From NCBI GenBank assembly GCA_035041965.1, contig JAPYMA010002258.1, positions 42,451 to 106,450 of the forward strand: a DNA stretch of 64,000 bases, written 5' to 3'. Each line of letters opens with the position of its first letter. Position 1 is the first letter of the stretch. This stretch comes from Anisakis pegreffii. Its lineage: Eukaryota; Nematoda; Chromadorea; Rhabditida; Anisakidae. This document shows positions 1-13,200 of the stretch, in pieces. Under the pieces are notes generated by a model, which was not told the origin of the DNA, searched no databases, and saw nothing but the letters and a program-made list of their open reading frames with translations. Made by a program: the position numbers and the translations under genes.

Positions 1-887
1 TTTGAGAGTTTGAGTGATTACCAAAGTTCGGCGATTTTCGAAATTATTCGATCGGATTCCGATCCAACACAAATTTCGTTTGGTTACCATCAATAATTGA
101 AAGCAGGCTGAGCTTTCTTAAATAGATCCATCCGTTTAAATCCGCCGTGCAGATACATACGTCTGTCTCTTGAGATGTCTTGACTGTTGAAAGTCGCGTC
201 AATTGCAGTTGCTATGTGAAGCTTCTTTATCGGCATGGTAACGACAACGCGCGTGATCATGTTCGCGCTTAAAGACTGCTCTGATGATCCTCATGCAATG
301 ACTTTTTCGAAAGTGTAATGCGCTTTAGTTAACGAGCGACATTTCGAAATGGATTGGGGTTGGTAGAACCCGGCAATAAGTTTCAAGCAGTTTTGGGGAG
401 AGTGTAGCGATCGTTTGCTTGAACAGATACGGTCGTCAGAAAATTTTATTGATATTCACATTTGATGAGCACATTCGAACGGAAGTTGCGAATAGAACGA
501 ATTCGCTGATGAATGTATTTACAGGATGTGTGTTTGTGCATTGAGAAACAGTAACGAACAATAAATGAATATGAATAATTCAAATTGAAATTATTTATGA
601 GGAAAACGGTCATTTGAATCGAAGTGAAACAATAATAAATTACAATGAATTATAAGCAAAAAATATTTTGAGAACATTCTTTGGTTTTCATTCTCAAATA
701 ATTATCACTCGAAGAACTTTTGTAAACGATCTCCGCATTAGTTACATGGCATATCAGTCATCTCATATACATCATATATAGTGTATGGTATGAAACCATG
801 CTATTCCAAATTTGTGACCAATGTGAATTGGTAAGGCAACCGTCGGAAAATGTAACGATATTAAGGCATGGTAGTTGCATCAGCAGT
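1..887. other. 3' flank of the EB-module gene
   Basis: No open frame here looks coding. It is the downstream flank of the minus-strand gene ending at 888. The complement carries AATAAA (plus-strand TTTATT at 445-450), about 440 bases past the stop codon, the only polyadenylation signal I noticed. Nothing else is recognised. Confidence 0.5.
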
Positions 888-1297
888 TTACCACGATTTG
901 CAGCAGTTATACAGACCAGACGCATAACCAGTAACATAGCAATAGGTACCAGGTGGGCATCTCGGTTTCATACCATTACACATCATCAATTTACCAGTCT
1001 GTCGATCCTGAACAGGTTCGTTACCAATTGGACAAACACCATGACTTCTGTTTTGATGTTGTAACAGCCTGGCTCTATTGCCTAGCATAAGTGACGGTGA
1101 TTGGGTTGTGGTGCGGGGAATAGCCGTATATCGAGGGAATTTGATCGGTGGTCCAGTGATGCGTGGACGAGGGTATGGATATGACTGGGCAGATACGGTT
1201 GATGGTGTTTGATGGGTGATCGTTGGACTGTTGGTCGTAGATGGTAGTAGCATTGGTTGCTGAGCTGATGAGGTTGAGTTCATCGTGAGTACCATAT
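888..1297 (-). other. Last exon: lustrin-type cysteine domain
   Basis: A Thr/Ser/Pro-rich stretch leads into [24 protein letters not shown] and LYNCCKSW, then the stop. The order C-P-x-G ... C ... C-P-P-G-x-x-C ... C-C is that of the lustrin cysteine-rich repeat found in many nematode and mollusc extracellular proteins. The acceptor is ATATTACAG at 1298, and phase agrees with the preceding exon. It gives the protein a different terminal domain from the EB modules before it. Confidence 0.75.
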
Positions 1298-4200
1298 CTG
1301 TAATATTTTCCCAAAAATGAAAAAAAACTGCAGAAAATATGGCGAGTCTGGAATTGAAGAACTATTCGAAGTGAATCTTTTATTGCGCGACATTTGAGTG
1401 AAATCAACCAGAAGAGCAATTTCCTCTCAGTTGAAGTTTTGCTACTGATTATGAGATAATGTTCAGCTTTTTCAGTAATTAACAGCAGATGGTCGTTGAA
1501 AAAGTTGGGAATATCAGTTTTTGATAAATGGTTCGTTCGTTTGTCCAGCTCGTTGATGCCAACACACCGGAAAGACTATGATATTCCGGAATTTAGAAGG
1601 TATTAGTGTGTCATGAAAGCTGGTAATATATCGTTTATTGAACGGGGCATGAACAAAAAAAGGTGAACCTTGAATTGCTTTGCACACACCATCGCGCTCA
1701 ATGAAACCTGATTTGCATTTGCACTGATTCATAATACATATTCGATCGTCAGGACATTGAGTATCATCATCACATTCATTTACGCCCGCTTGAAAAAATC
1801 ATACGAATAAGGAAAATAATGAGGATTTATGAAGGAATCGAACAAAGCTTTCTTCAAAAGAGAATATTGTACAATTAGAAGTGTAAGTCGAAAAGTTGAT
1901 ATGGAAATACCGAAATGGTTATTGATTAGCGACATATCGACATGAGGTGAGATGGACTGCGTTGCTGATGTTATCGGGGTTGTTATCGTAACACATATGT
2001 CATTTGAAATTTGTTGATTCCGTGAACATGAACATAGACCATTGATACAGCTGTAAATTTGACATTATTGGGAAGGATGGAAAGGCATATCCCGTAATCA
2101 TCAGAAGGCATCATCAGTCAACATGAAATGAAAACAGCTCTCCAACTCATGGATTTTTCTGACGTTTGAAATATTTTCCATATGGCAGCTGTCAATAATG
2201 TTACGGTTATAAACGGCACAAGGATTTGAAGCTGTACTAATGATGGATCCGAAATTGGCTCAGAGCTTTGAGATGATGAGTAAGGTAACAGTAATGCTGG
2301 AAAATATTTGGAAGCAAAATATCTGCTTACCTCGAACCACCTGTGCAAAAAATCCTGTTGTTACATGGCTCTCCAGGTACAGCATTCTGTGGTTGGGAAG
2401 CAGCTGGAACATTGAACGATACAATTAATATTTGGGCATCAAATATTTGGGCAAATCATCAAAAAGCATCAGTCATTTTTTAAGCAATTAAATTTAACGT
2501 GTATACTAATGAAAAGAGGAAGAACTTAAGAAATTAACCCGGTTGCGGCATTGTAACTGCTTCTGTTTGGATCGGTTCGCATCTTGCAGTCACTTCGGAT
2601 GCTGAATAACCAGCCGCACACAGGCAAACACCTTCCACACACGACGACCCACCGACACACTCATCGAAAGGACCTCCAAATTAGCTCAATAAAATTATTT
2701 AAGTTTTGGAAGTGGTCGACACAAGCTATCGCTTTTCTCAGAAGTATTTCTAATAACCACAAATTATTTGTTGGAAATACCAAAACTTTTCTGATTTATT
2801 ATTTATACTAGCATCGAAATAGCGAATGCTCATAATAGGTAGTAATTTCATCTAAGCGAACGAGACCACTTGAAAGAAGAAAGTGCTGATGCTAGAATTC
2901 AAATGCTTACCGCAATTACCATTCGGAATAACTTTCCGTGAAATAGTTGTTGCTTGAGTGGCAACGCTGATCGACGCAGTCGATGAGATATTCAAAGAGG
3001 GATTCGATGTAACCCATTGTAACTCGGCAACCGGCTGTGCAGCTGCAGACACCTACAAAACACATTCCCACAAATCAAATGATTTCTAGATGTTCGATGG
3101 ATGTGTATCTGTTTCATCAAATTTATTTCTTGATGATTGTCATGAATTGAATTTGTTAAGGCGATGAAATTATTTGGTGAACATCACTGTCAAGAATAAA
3201 TACTGAACATAAGTTCTATGAAGTGTTGTTGTTGAAAGAATGAACACGCACATGTCTTGAAGATGAGAGAATACACGTTCCCTTCAGAACGATCATCGAT
3301 GACTCAGGACACACACACCATCCATCACGACACACTGATCCACCAGTGCACTGTTGGCCCTCATAGCAGCTACCACCCGGCGGTGATAACGTACGACCGT
3401 CTTCTGAAATACAACATCCACACTGCTCGAAAAAAAAACGAAGTTAAATTATGCAATACACCACATGCTGTCAGTGACAAACACACATCGTGCAACAAGT
3501 AATAATTGAACGAAAAAGGCAATGGTTGATCGACGTACAAATGAAGTTTGTTGGATTGCATGCAGTTAATATAATCAACGAGAAAAAACTCATTTACTTT
3601 ATCCAAACGGTTTGCGACTGAAGTTGAATTGCGACGATTAATAAGATTCATTTTGATTGCAGAGTCTTGAACCGTAAGCGTGTAGTACGCTATGATAAGC
3701 ACATCGCTTGCGATATGGATATTAAAATGGGGAATGTTTCTAAAGAAGAAAGCAGCAATGCAGCAGATAACAATAGAGTTAAAAAGCTAACTGAATTGAA
3801 CTGCATAGAATAGGTCATATGCTTACACAGCACATATATTCAATAAAAACAATTCACGATGAAATCATCAACGGAAATGAATAAATAACATCAGACAACA
3901 AAGATTTTGTTACGGACGAGCAAATAGATGTTTCTAGCTAACTTTGCTGTGCTGATTTCAGATCTAAAGCAATCACATACGGTGGACATTTTCATACAGT
4001 GATGAACATGAAGCATAAAGAAGCAACTGGTCAAGTTTCAATTCAATTACAGAAGAATTTCAGACTTTATCATGTGCTTATATTCATGGATTCGGTGACT
4101 TAAAAATCGACAGAATTTTGTTCATTCAGAAAGTGAATCATAGAAATGAATGATGATAAGCGACTGAACGAATAGTGAACAAAGTGATAGAATAAATAAA

Positions 4201-7200
4201 TTAATACATCTAGGTGACAACGACTAGAACGAGAACCGATGATTTTATCCGGCAAGCATAGAAAAACTAACCTTTGTTGCGACAATCATCGATACTGTTT
4301 GTAGTTTCAGAGCAGTTCTTGAGTTCTGCTATCACATCATTCGAATTCAGTGCATTGAATGTAGCTCTAGTTTCTCTAGGATTCTTTGCGAAACACTTCA
4401 TATTGCCCACTGCATTAGTTGCTTCACAATCACATCGTCCATTCATACAAGGAGATGCAATTGGCATATCCTTATAAAATTCACCTGAGCTCTTTTTAGT
4501 TCTTTTTCTGATTAAGCTTTTCCCCTTCCTGCTGATCATATTCTTGAACGATTTTATTCTGCGAATATTCTTCGCAATTGAATCACATCTCCCACCACTA
4601 GCAATATTTCCATTCGAACATTTACATGTCGACTCTTCACAAAATGATTCCTCATTACAGTACGATTTCTCATCACAATATTCACCAGGTAAACGTAATC
4701 GTTCGGTTGCAATACATTTCTCACCAATTTCGACAAAATCTTCACCACATTCACAAATGTGCCTCTCTGAACAATACGCACCATGCACACAAGAGTTGAC
4801 ATTATAACCATTATCGGCGTTATCATTGATATCACAATTTGCATGAAGTGGAATTTTATGATTATTAATTTGCTGTGGATTCCATTCAACACATTTGTCA
4901 AAAAGCAGTTTTGTACCAACCGGACATACACAAACACGTGCTTTATCAGCACATAACGAATTTCCAACACACACCTCACCCAGTCCACATTGTTCACCTG
5001 GTGATGCTGTTGTTGCGCAGTGATTCGATACGTTCACTTTGCCGTTCGGACAAATGCATTCAGCGTTATCGCTACATACAGAACCATCAACACAAACTGA
5101 ATCTGAATTGCAAGAATCACCAATGATCGAATAATCGGCCTCATTATCTATCGGCTGACATTTGTCATCCACTACAAAGTTGTTATCTGCACACAGGCAT
5201 ATCAACCCATACCCATTCAGTACTGAGCAGGATGACCCAGCCAAACATTCTTCGAAATTTGCACAGCTTTCGAATGGGCGTGCAGTTTGACGTTTCCTCA
5301 ACGATAAGCTATCCGTATTCCCATCGTTAACTGTCCCACGAATTCTAGTGCTATCGTTGTCGTAATCATCATGCATTTGTACGCAAACGCCATTTTCAAG
5401 AAAGCATCCTTGACGACATCTACACCAATCATACTTACATATCGAATTACCAATACACATTTGGTTCTGACCGCAATATTCCCCAGGCATTGCAACTTGT
5501 GGATAATCAGTTTTCATTATTCCATTGTATGGCGATCTTGTCCTGTTTTTCATCGATCTGTAACCTGCCGGTGATGCTCGAAAGGTGCGAAAAGGAAACG
5601 CTCTTCTATTGAAATAGTAAGATGGAGGCACAGACCCAGCATAATAGGATGGATCAGTATTCGATGCATAAAATTGTGAGTTCATGTTTCCTGGGAATAA
5701 CAATTCCGAAGAGGGTATTAGTTGTGGTGAGATGATTTGAGCTGGTGCTGTCATCGAGATCAGTGGCATAAGAGGTGAGGACTGCATAGGTATCGAAACC
5801 TGAGGCTGCATTGGCATCATCGGAGGTACAAAAGATCCAAAAGGTATTTGCTGTGTTGCCGGGTTGATTGATGATGGAGGAGATTGTGATAAAGGGTCAA
5901 TAGGCATTTGAGAAAAAAGATCAGATGGATTCGATGGAAACATCTCAGCTTCTTGATCGGCAAGAATATTGACCACTTCTGATGGTGACTGCCACGACGA
6001 TCCCGTCGAAACGGCACTTTGAGGAAAGTTCTTATGAGTCGGATAAATTGGACGATGCTTTTCGAGAGAAGATGGATGAGCAAAATTCAACGATCTGATA
6101 TTATCATCAATTGAATTATGCATCAGTGGTGATTCATATCTGTCTAATATCAAATTCTGCTGAACTCGATTTTTGAAGTCATTCGCGTTATCATTATTAT
6201 CAAATCTACGTCGGTGTAACCAGTTTTGATTCAATTTGTACTTGTATTCGTTTGCTAAATTCTGCAGATCCTTTCGAAGTGGTCTTTCCAGATTCGACCT
6301 CTCCAAAATATCATTCGGCATTTCCAGATTATCGTAGTCAGGATTTTGGAATGAAAACATTGGGAAAAGTTGATTAGACAGCGGGTGAGGCTCAGAACTG
6401 GGAGGAGGTGACGAAAAAGTTATCTGCTGAGACAGAGATTTGAGTACACAGCATTCTCCGTTCCAGAAATAGTCAGCTTTGCAAAGACAATAACCGTTAT
6501 CACAATATGATGTAAGATCACAGTTAGCACTTGTTATGCATACAGGACCCAGTGGTTCTACGGCTGACTGACACTGATTCTGAATTGTTGCCGTTCCACC
6601 GGGACATTCACAAACACCACTTGTCTTGCCACAATATGAATCATAACCACAAAAACGACCTGACGAACAATCCTCACCTGGTCGTGCACCTTTATCAAGC
6701 ACGCAAACACCATCCTCTTCTAAATATCCTCGCTTACACAAACAGCTACCTTGTTTACAGTACGCATTCTCTTCACATTGCATGTCAGCAACGCAATCCA
6801 CGTGTAACGCAACAGCTTGTGGATGACATTTTCCTTCTAGTGGAATATATCCATTCAGACAAACGCAAACATTATTTTGACAAAATGCACCATTTGAGCA
6901 ATAACCTTGAACTGTACAGCCTTCGCCTGGAACACCTGTCGTAAAACTGAACGAGAACGGAATCTGTGTGCTGCTGGGAAAATTGATGGGAATGTTGTTT
7001 GCAAAGTTGGCAACTGACTGAAGCTCATAAGGCGCAGGTAATATCGACACAAAAAGAGGTTGCGATGTCGTTGATATCAATGAAAATGATGGTTGAACGT
7101 TGCTGTGTTGCAATGGATTATTGGAATAAAACCCATTCGTTGTCTGATAGATATCACTTGGTTTCATGCAGTTTACATTGCTGCATACACTTTTGTCAGT

Positions 7201-10200
7201 ACAAATATAGGTCGCACAAATATTATCTGCTATTTTTGTGCCAAATACAGCTCTGACAACATCTTTATCGAACACCGCTACTGTCGTATGACTTGCATTC
7301 GAATGTTGATTACTAGTTCGACTAAGCAGTATATTTTCTTTGCTGGATTCAACGTTTATTCCATTTGGTTGCCTCGGTACACTGTTATAGCTGACATAAC
7401 TAGATGGCATTTGTCTGGTTGAAGGATAATCTGATGAAGTTATCAGCGGTCCAGCTGGTAGGATGCACTGACCAGTGTGATCTATCACCTCAACTGCACT
7501 GCACTCGCATATCCGTCCGGTACACTTTGATCCACCGGTACAGACCTGACCTTCGGCACAACTCTGTCCTGGTTTCGAGGCTTTCTCGCTCATTGCTGAT
7601 ACGCATTCGTATCCATTACTGACCAAACCACCCGTACACATACACACCCCATAAATGCAGTAGGATTCACCGATACAGTCAAGGCCTTTCCAAGGATCAC
7701 AGTGGCCATCTGGAGATACCCCGTAGAACGCTTTACGACATTGTTCTCCACTGAGCGTTTCACCACGTCTGCAACGACAAACACCACGAAGACATTCGGT
7801 TCGAAACGGACAGTCAACGGTGAGTCGACACAGCGAAGCAGCGATACGACGGTCGATTACTGGCGAATCTGATGACTGTGTAGAAGCAATGATCGCAGTA
7901 GCAGTAGCAATTGGCTGCATGACACATTCACCATAGTCAATATGTGTTCCTGATGGACACTGACACATACCCCTTATACAAATTGAACCACCAGTACATA
8001 ATGTTTCTTGATCGCAGCTTTGTCCCGGAGCCGACTTAACAACCTTCTTGATTACTTCAGTGGCTTTGCTTTGCGATCCAACGCATTCATCATTGATAAT
8101 CATTTCACCCTCACTGCATACACAAAATCCTGATATGCACTTGGAATTACCCATACACGTCTCGCCATCCATACACATCTGTCCCGGTTTCACACTTACG
8201 CCTCCTATGGACCTATTTCGGGACGCTGCCAGCGAATTTGCTAGCGATCGGGTCGGTTTTGCCGAGGCAGAGATGGCGTTCGAAAGTTTCTCACAACGAT
8301 CAGCAACAATTCGATAGTTAGCAGCGCACATACAAACACCAAATCTGCAGTGACTTCCGTTCGCACATTTCTGACCCATTTGACAGGTTTTACCTGGCAT
8401 CGCAATCGTAGCAACGCAACGTGAATCTTCGATGCGATATCCATCTGGACACCGGCAAATGGCCAACTCACAGACTGAATCACCCGCACACGTCTCGCCA
8501 TTTGCACATCGTCCACCCGGTCGCTGACGACAACGACCGAAAGCTTCAACAGATCCGTCAGTACATGAACAGATCGACGTCAAGCATACTGCTCCACCCA
8601 TGCATCGATCCTCACCGCTACATTGACTATTGATCGGTTTGAACGTTGCATTTCTTCTCCTGCACTCACCAACCTAAATTTCCACAACATTTTACTCTGA
8701 CACAGAATTGGTCGAATGAGTTCCTGGAAAGGTGATATTTCTTGAAATGTTGAAAGGATACAGTTGTGTCGATTAAGATAGCCTCTAAAAACGAACTTCT
8801 GCTGTAATTTTCACAAGGACTTCTAACCTAATTTTGTACCACAAAATAGATGCACTGAGCTCAAAACAAGCCTCATAACCACTTACCTTCCACTCTGATC
8901 CACTGGGACATTGACATATTGATCTCAGACAGAGCATTCCTTTTCCACACATATCCATAGAGTTACACGGTGCTCCTAAACTAAACGTACGCACGTCTGA
9001 TCTAGGCGCTATCGTGAACTTTTTGGATTGAGCACATCCGCTTGGACTTATACATCTACAAAATCCATTGATACAACGTGCATCTGTTGCACATTTAGTG
9101 GAGGCGTTCAAATTGCTATCGCATTTGGCATTCAGCGGTAAAAGTTTACTTTGACATTCGCCATTCACTTTCACATATCCATCAATACAATGACACACGT
9201 CCTCCAAACAAACACCCTTGCCATTCGCACAACTCTGCTGATCAGGCCAGCATTGCATTGAATTCCTTTGGTCGAGTTTATCGTTTGCCGATAACACGGA
9301 TCTTTTATGCAATCGCAACTTGAACGATTCATTTTCACTGATAAAATCCATTAGTTCACTTGATTTCGGCTTTATACACAACGCTCCATCACGAACCAAG
9401 CCTGATGCACAATCGCATTTTCCGTGAAAACATTTCATTTGTGACGGACATTCACTGGAACTTTTGCATCTTTGATGCAACTGTTGTCGAGGTGGAAGGA
9501 TGATACTTCTATTGATACACTGATGCTGAAAAAGGATCAGTGGTGGGGGACACTGACAACGCGAATTTATGCAAACAAATCCCGACGAACAGGCGTGTGC
9601 ACCGAGCAAACTAATGCATGGTCTGCTGGTTGAGTTGGCGATGCCTGAAATATCATGCAGATTCTCAAGGATCATGCGAAGAGATCATGCATCTTTACGA
9701 TCGGGGGAAATTGTTAATTGTTCAATCAATGAGCAAAAGGAAATTCTTGATATCTCAAACAGTGTTATATTATTATGATAAGAACAAAAAGACTGAACTG
9801 CAACTTTTCAGGTTGATAGAAAATTCAGTTGAGAAAAGTTTTCCGAATGAAAAATCAGGTTTAAAAGCAGGCAAATAGTAGGGAAAGTGTAAAGGGAAAA
9901 AGTGGGTAGCAAGGAAAGAGGGCAGGAAGGTAAGGATGTTATTGAGGGAAATGAAGCAAAACGAAATGGAAAAAGGATGGCACCGAACAGAGGAAAAAAT
10001 TTTCAGACAAATTCTTATTAAACAAGTAGCAACAGCAACATTGCCATGATTTAATGGATCTGTAAAAATCAACTTTTTGGGTAAATGAAAGAAAATTATT
10101 TTGCTGTACACATTGGAAAAACTGAATAAATCTTGAAATTTGAGAAAATGAAAGAAATTTCGCAATTCGCATATTCTTCACTGGAGACTTTCAGAGACGG

Positions 10201-13200
10201 AGGTCATTCAGTGAGGAGAGAATAAAGAGAAGATAACGAGAAACGTGCAAAAATGACGAAATTACCCGAAAGACAGCTTCGTTCAACTGCCTTAAATCCT
10301 TCTGGACATACACATTCCCGGTTCACACACTTCGTACCAGCATAAGCAGCCGAACATTGCTCATCATAATCGCATCCTTTCTGTCCAGGATATATCACTA
10401 GAAAACCGTGATCAGTGATTCATAACTCCCGATTTCCCTGCTCGATTCCACACTTTCTCCCTATTTCGAAAGTTCTCAAAGCAGCTAAGTGACTGACGTT
10501 CCACTGATGATACCGTGCGATCCTTTTTTTACGAAGTTATTATGAAAAACCAGTAATGTTAGAGAATTTATTAAGCTTCGATGAGTCGTTCAATTATAAA
10601 CTGATGATCGTTTCAAAATAAAACGGCTTGTATTCGTAAATTGTTGAATGGAAATTTGCGAGAAAACAGCAGTGAAGTAAGAGGATGTGATCGAGAAGAT
10701 ATGAAATGAAGAACCTTTTTCACACTTCGAATTCACATTAATATGTGTTGATAGACAATGACAACTCGGTGGATCGGTGTTCCCCTTACAGTACGCACCA
10801 ATCATACAATCTGTATTCACCGAACACTGTGCACCAACTTTAGTCTGCTTATTCACTTCATACTGAAGTTTCACTGGATCTGGTTTGGGAGTGAATTGCT
10901 GTGGATCGTTCGGGAACGTGAACAGATATTGAGGAGTCTGTTCGGTCGTTGGCTGTGTTGCAGCCGTCGCAACTGAAACGTTCAACTCAGATTGGCTCGA
11001 TACTGCAGCATTTTACATGGAAGGAAGCTTAATGTTTTCATGAAGAGCCATCTTATCGTTAGAAGTGTGCTATTGTAAAAGCACTTGCTACAAGTACTGA
11101 TGGTGAAAACATTGGGATACCTGAGACGCACGAATCTCGTTGATACTCTGTTCCAGGGGGGCATACGCAAACTGGTATTGAGGGATTACAAACAGAGCCC
11201 CTCGTACAAATTTCACCGTTTGCACATTGCTCACCAGGACCTTTAATTCACTCACATCATCAAGCGGATATGTAAAAACATCAGTGAGTCTGTATGCAAT
11301 GAACTCGTAGCCAACATTTAGCAAAACGACACAACATTTCACCACAAAACAACTAATCACGCAATAATTTTTTGCGATCCAATTCAGTAACGGTTTCCTT
11401 GCAGATCACAAGCATGAAGATGCGAAAAAACTGATAAGCGCATGAAACTTACCAACTTCTCTTACCGTCATACCATTGAATACACAAACGCCGTTTTGTT
11501 CCACATACGGTTCAGCACAAACACAACGGCCGTTTAAACACACTGAATTATCATCACATTCCAGATTCTGCCCGCACACTGAACCCACACTCACTGAATT
11601 CAATCAGTGTAGTTTTTACTTTATCGTACGAACTTCCACTTACAGCGATTTCTGCTAACATGAAAACTACGGAAACAGAATCTTTAAGGTAAGAGGAAAT
11701 CGGTTCTCATTGTTGTTAATAAAAGTTGATGAAGAGCCATCTTGAAGGTGTGATGTTATAATTTGTTGAATTAAGATAGACGATGAGAAAAAGATTATTT
11801 CTGGTTGGGTAAGTTGTTGAAGTGATAGCTGATAGCTATTCAAGTTCACCAGTACAGAGTTTCGTGGTATAAATTTACTGTTAACGAGAGTGGAAATAAA
11901 TGAGACGGTGACTTCGAAGAGATTCGAGAAGCACAAAGAATAAGTTCACGATGTTCAAAGGTTCGCTAATGATGTTTTTGCTGAGTAGTGCAACTAGCAT
12001 TGTGTAATGTCAAGAATTTGTGTCAACAGGAACCTCTGAAGGCAAATTGTTTCACTGAAGGTTGAACGCATTGTCCGTGAAAGTCTTCCAGATCACCTGG
12101 ACAAAGGCAGAGCTCCAGCACGTGACTGCATACCGACCCACCACCACACTGCTCACCATTCGCACAACTATCTCCAGGTGCAACTGAATTTGGATTGAAC
12201 ACCTTAGGGTTAGTTTCACAATCACACAAAGATTTCGTCAGTGAGAATAGTGAGTCGCTGTCAGCGAGTGATGGCCATTCTTGTGAAGGTCGTGTTGATG
12301 ATCAAATGACAGATCATTAAGAGTGTTTCTTAACATCACATTAGTCACGTTAATCACACGTCAAGAGTGTTTTTCTGTGAACATTCCATTGAAAATGAAA
12401 GATAATCAATCACGAGAAATTCACAGAAACAAGTGACCTGAACACGAAATGAAGGAAATGAAATTGGAATTAATTAACGCTAACCAATGCGTATCAAAGA
12501 AAATATTGGTAAATGAAATGCATTATTAATATGAAAGGAATGGCTAATGGCTCGCAAGCTTGATGAAAGTGAAGTTTTCAAAAGGGCAACTGCAACGCTT
12601 ATTAAAATGAAAAATTTTTGCAAACAAAAAAAAGAGTACATTAGTGGAAACGAAAGAGCAAAGAACAAAATGTGAGCTGTTACAATGAATAATGCAATGA
12701 ATGTGAATATTTGACTGCTTTAACAACTTGTTTGTTTGCATAAGCAACGATGATGATGACCTTATGAAGTGGATGCATAACAATTGAATTTCAATCAAAC
12801 TCAACGTAAATTCATTACGTTTATAATGTTTGGTATACTATGATTTATGATTATGATCACTTCTTTACATCATTCGTTGTATCTATTGACACCTTTTTTG
12901 AGCTGGGGAAAGAGTTATGGAAAAGACTCAACACATCAGAGAAGTTGTTGAATATGGAACAGTGATTGAACTGCATGAAGAATTAACTATTTGCGCATAA
13001 ATGGATTGAGAAAAGCAAGCGGACGGTCTTTTCGATGAGCAATAAACGATTACCAATTTTGGATTGTTGAACTGGGTTCGGCTCGACTGGAGATTGTGGA
13101 ACGACATAAACAGGCTGTTCCGCATTAACGTTGGATTGTGGTGGTGGTATGACGACTGATGGTGACGGCGTCGTAGTTTGGAAGGATGCATAAACAAATT

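Noticed and set aside
798..1064. 88-codon plus frame over the last EB-gene exon
   Set aside because: It is the complement of the lustrin-domain exon, which has the better splice and domain support.
4274..8317. Many open frames of 60-150 codons on both strands within the 4.4-kb exon
   Set aside because: They are antisense or out-of-frame shadows of the Cys-rich coding exon. Their Val/Cys/Arg-rich or His/Leu-rich content follows from the repeated codons.
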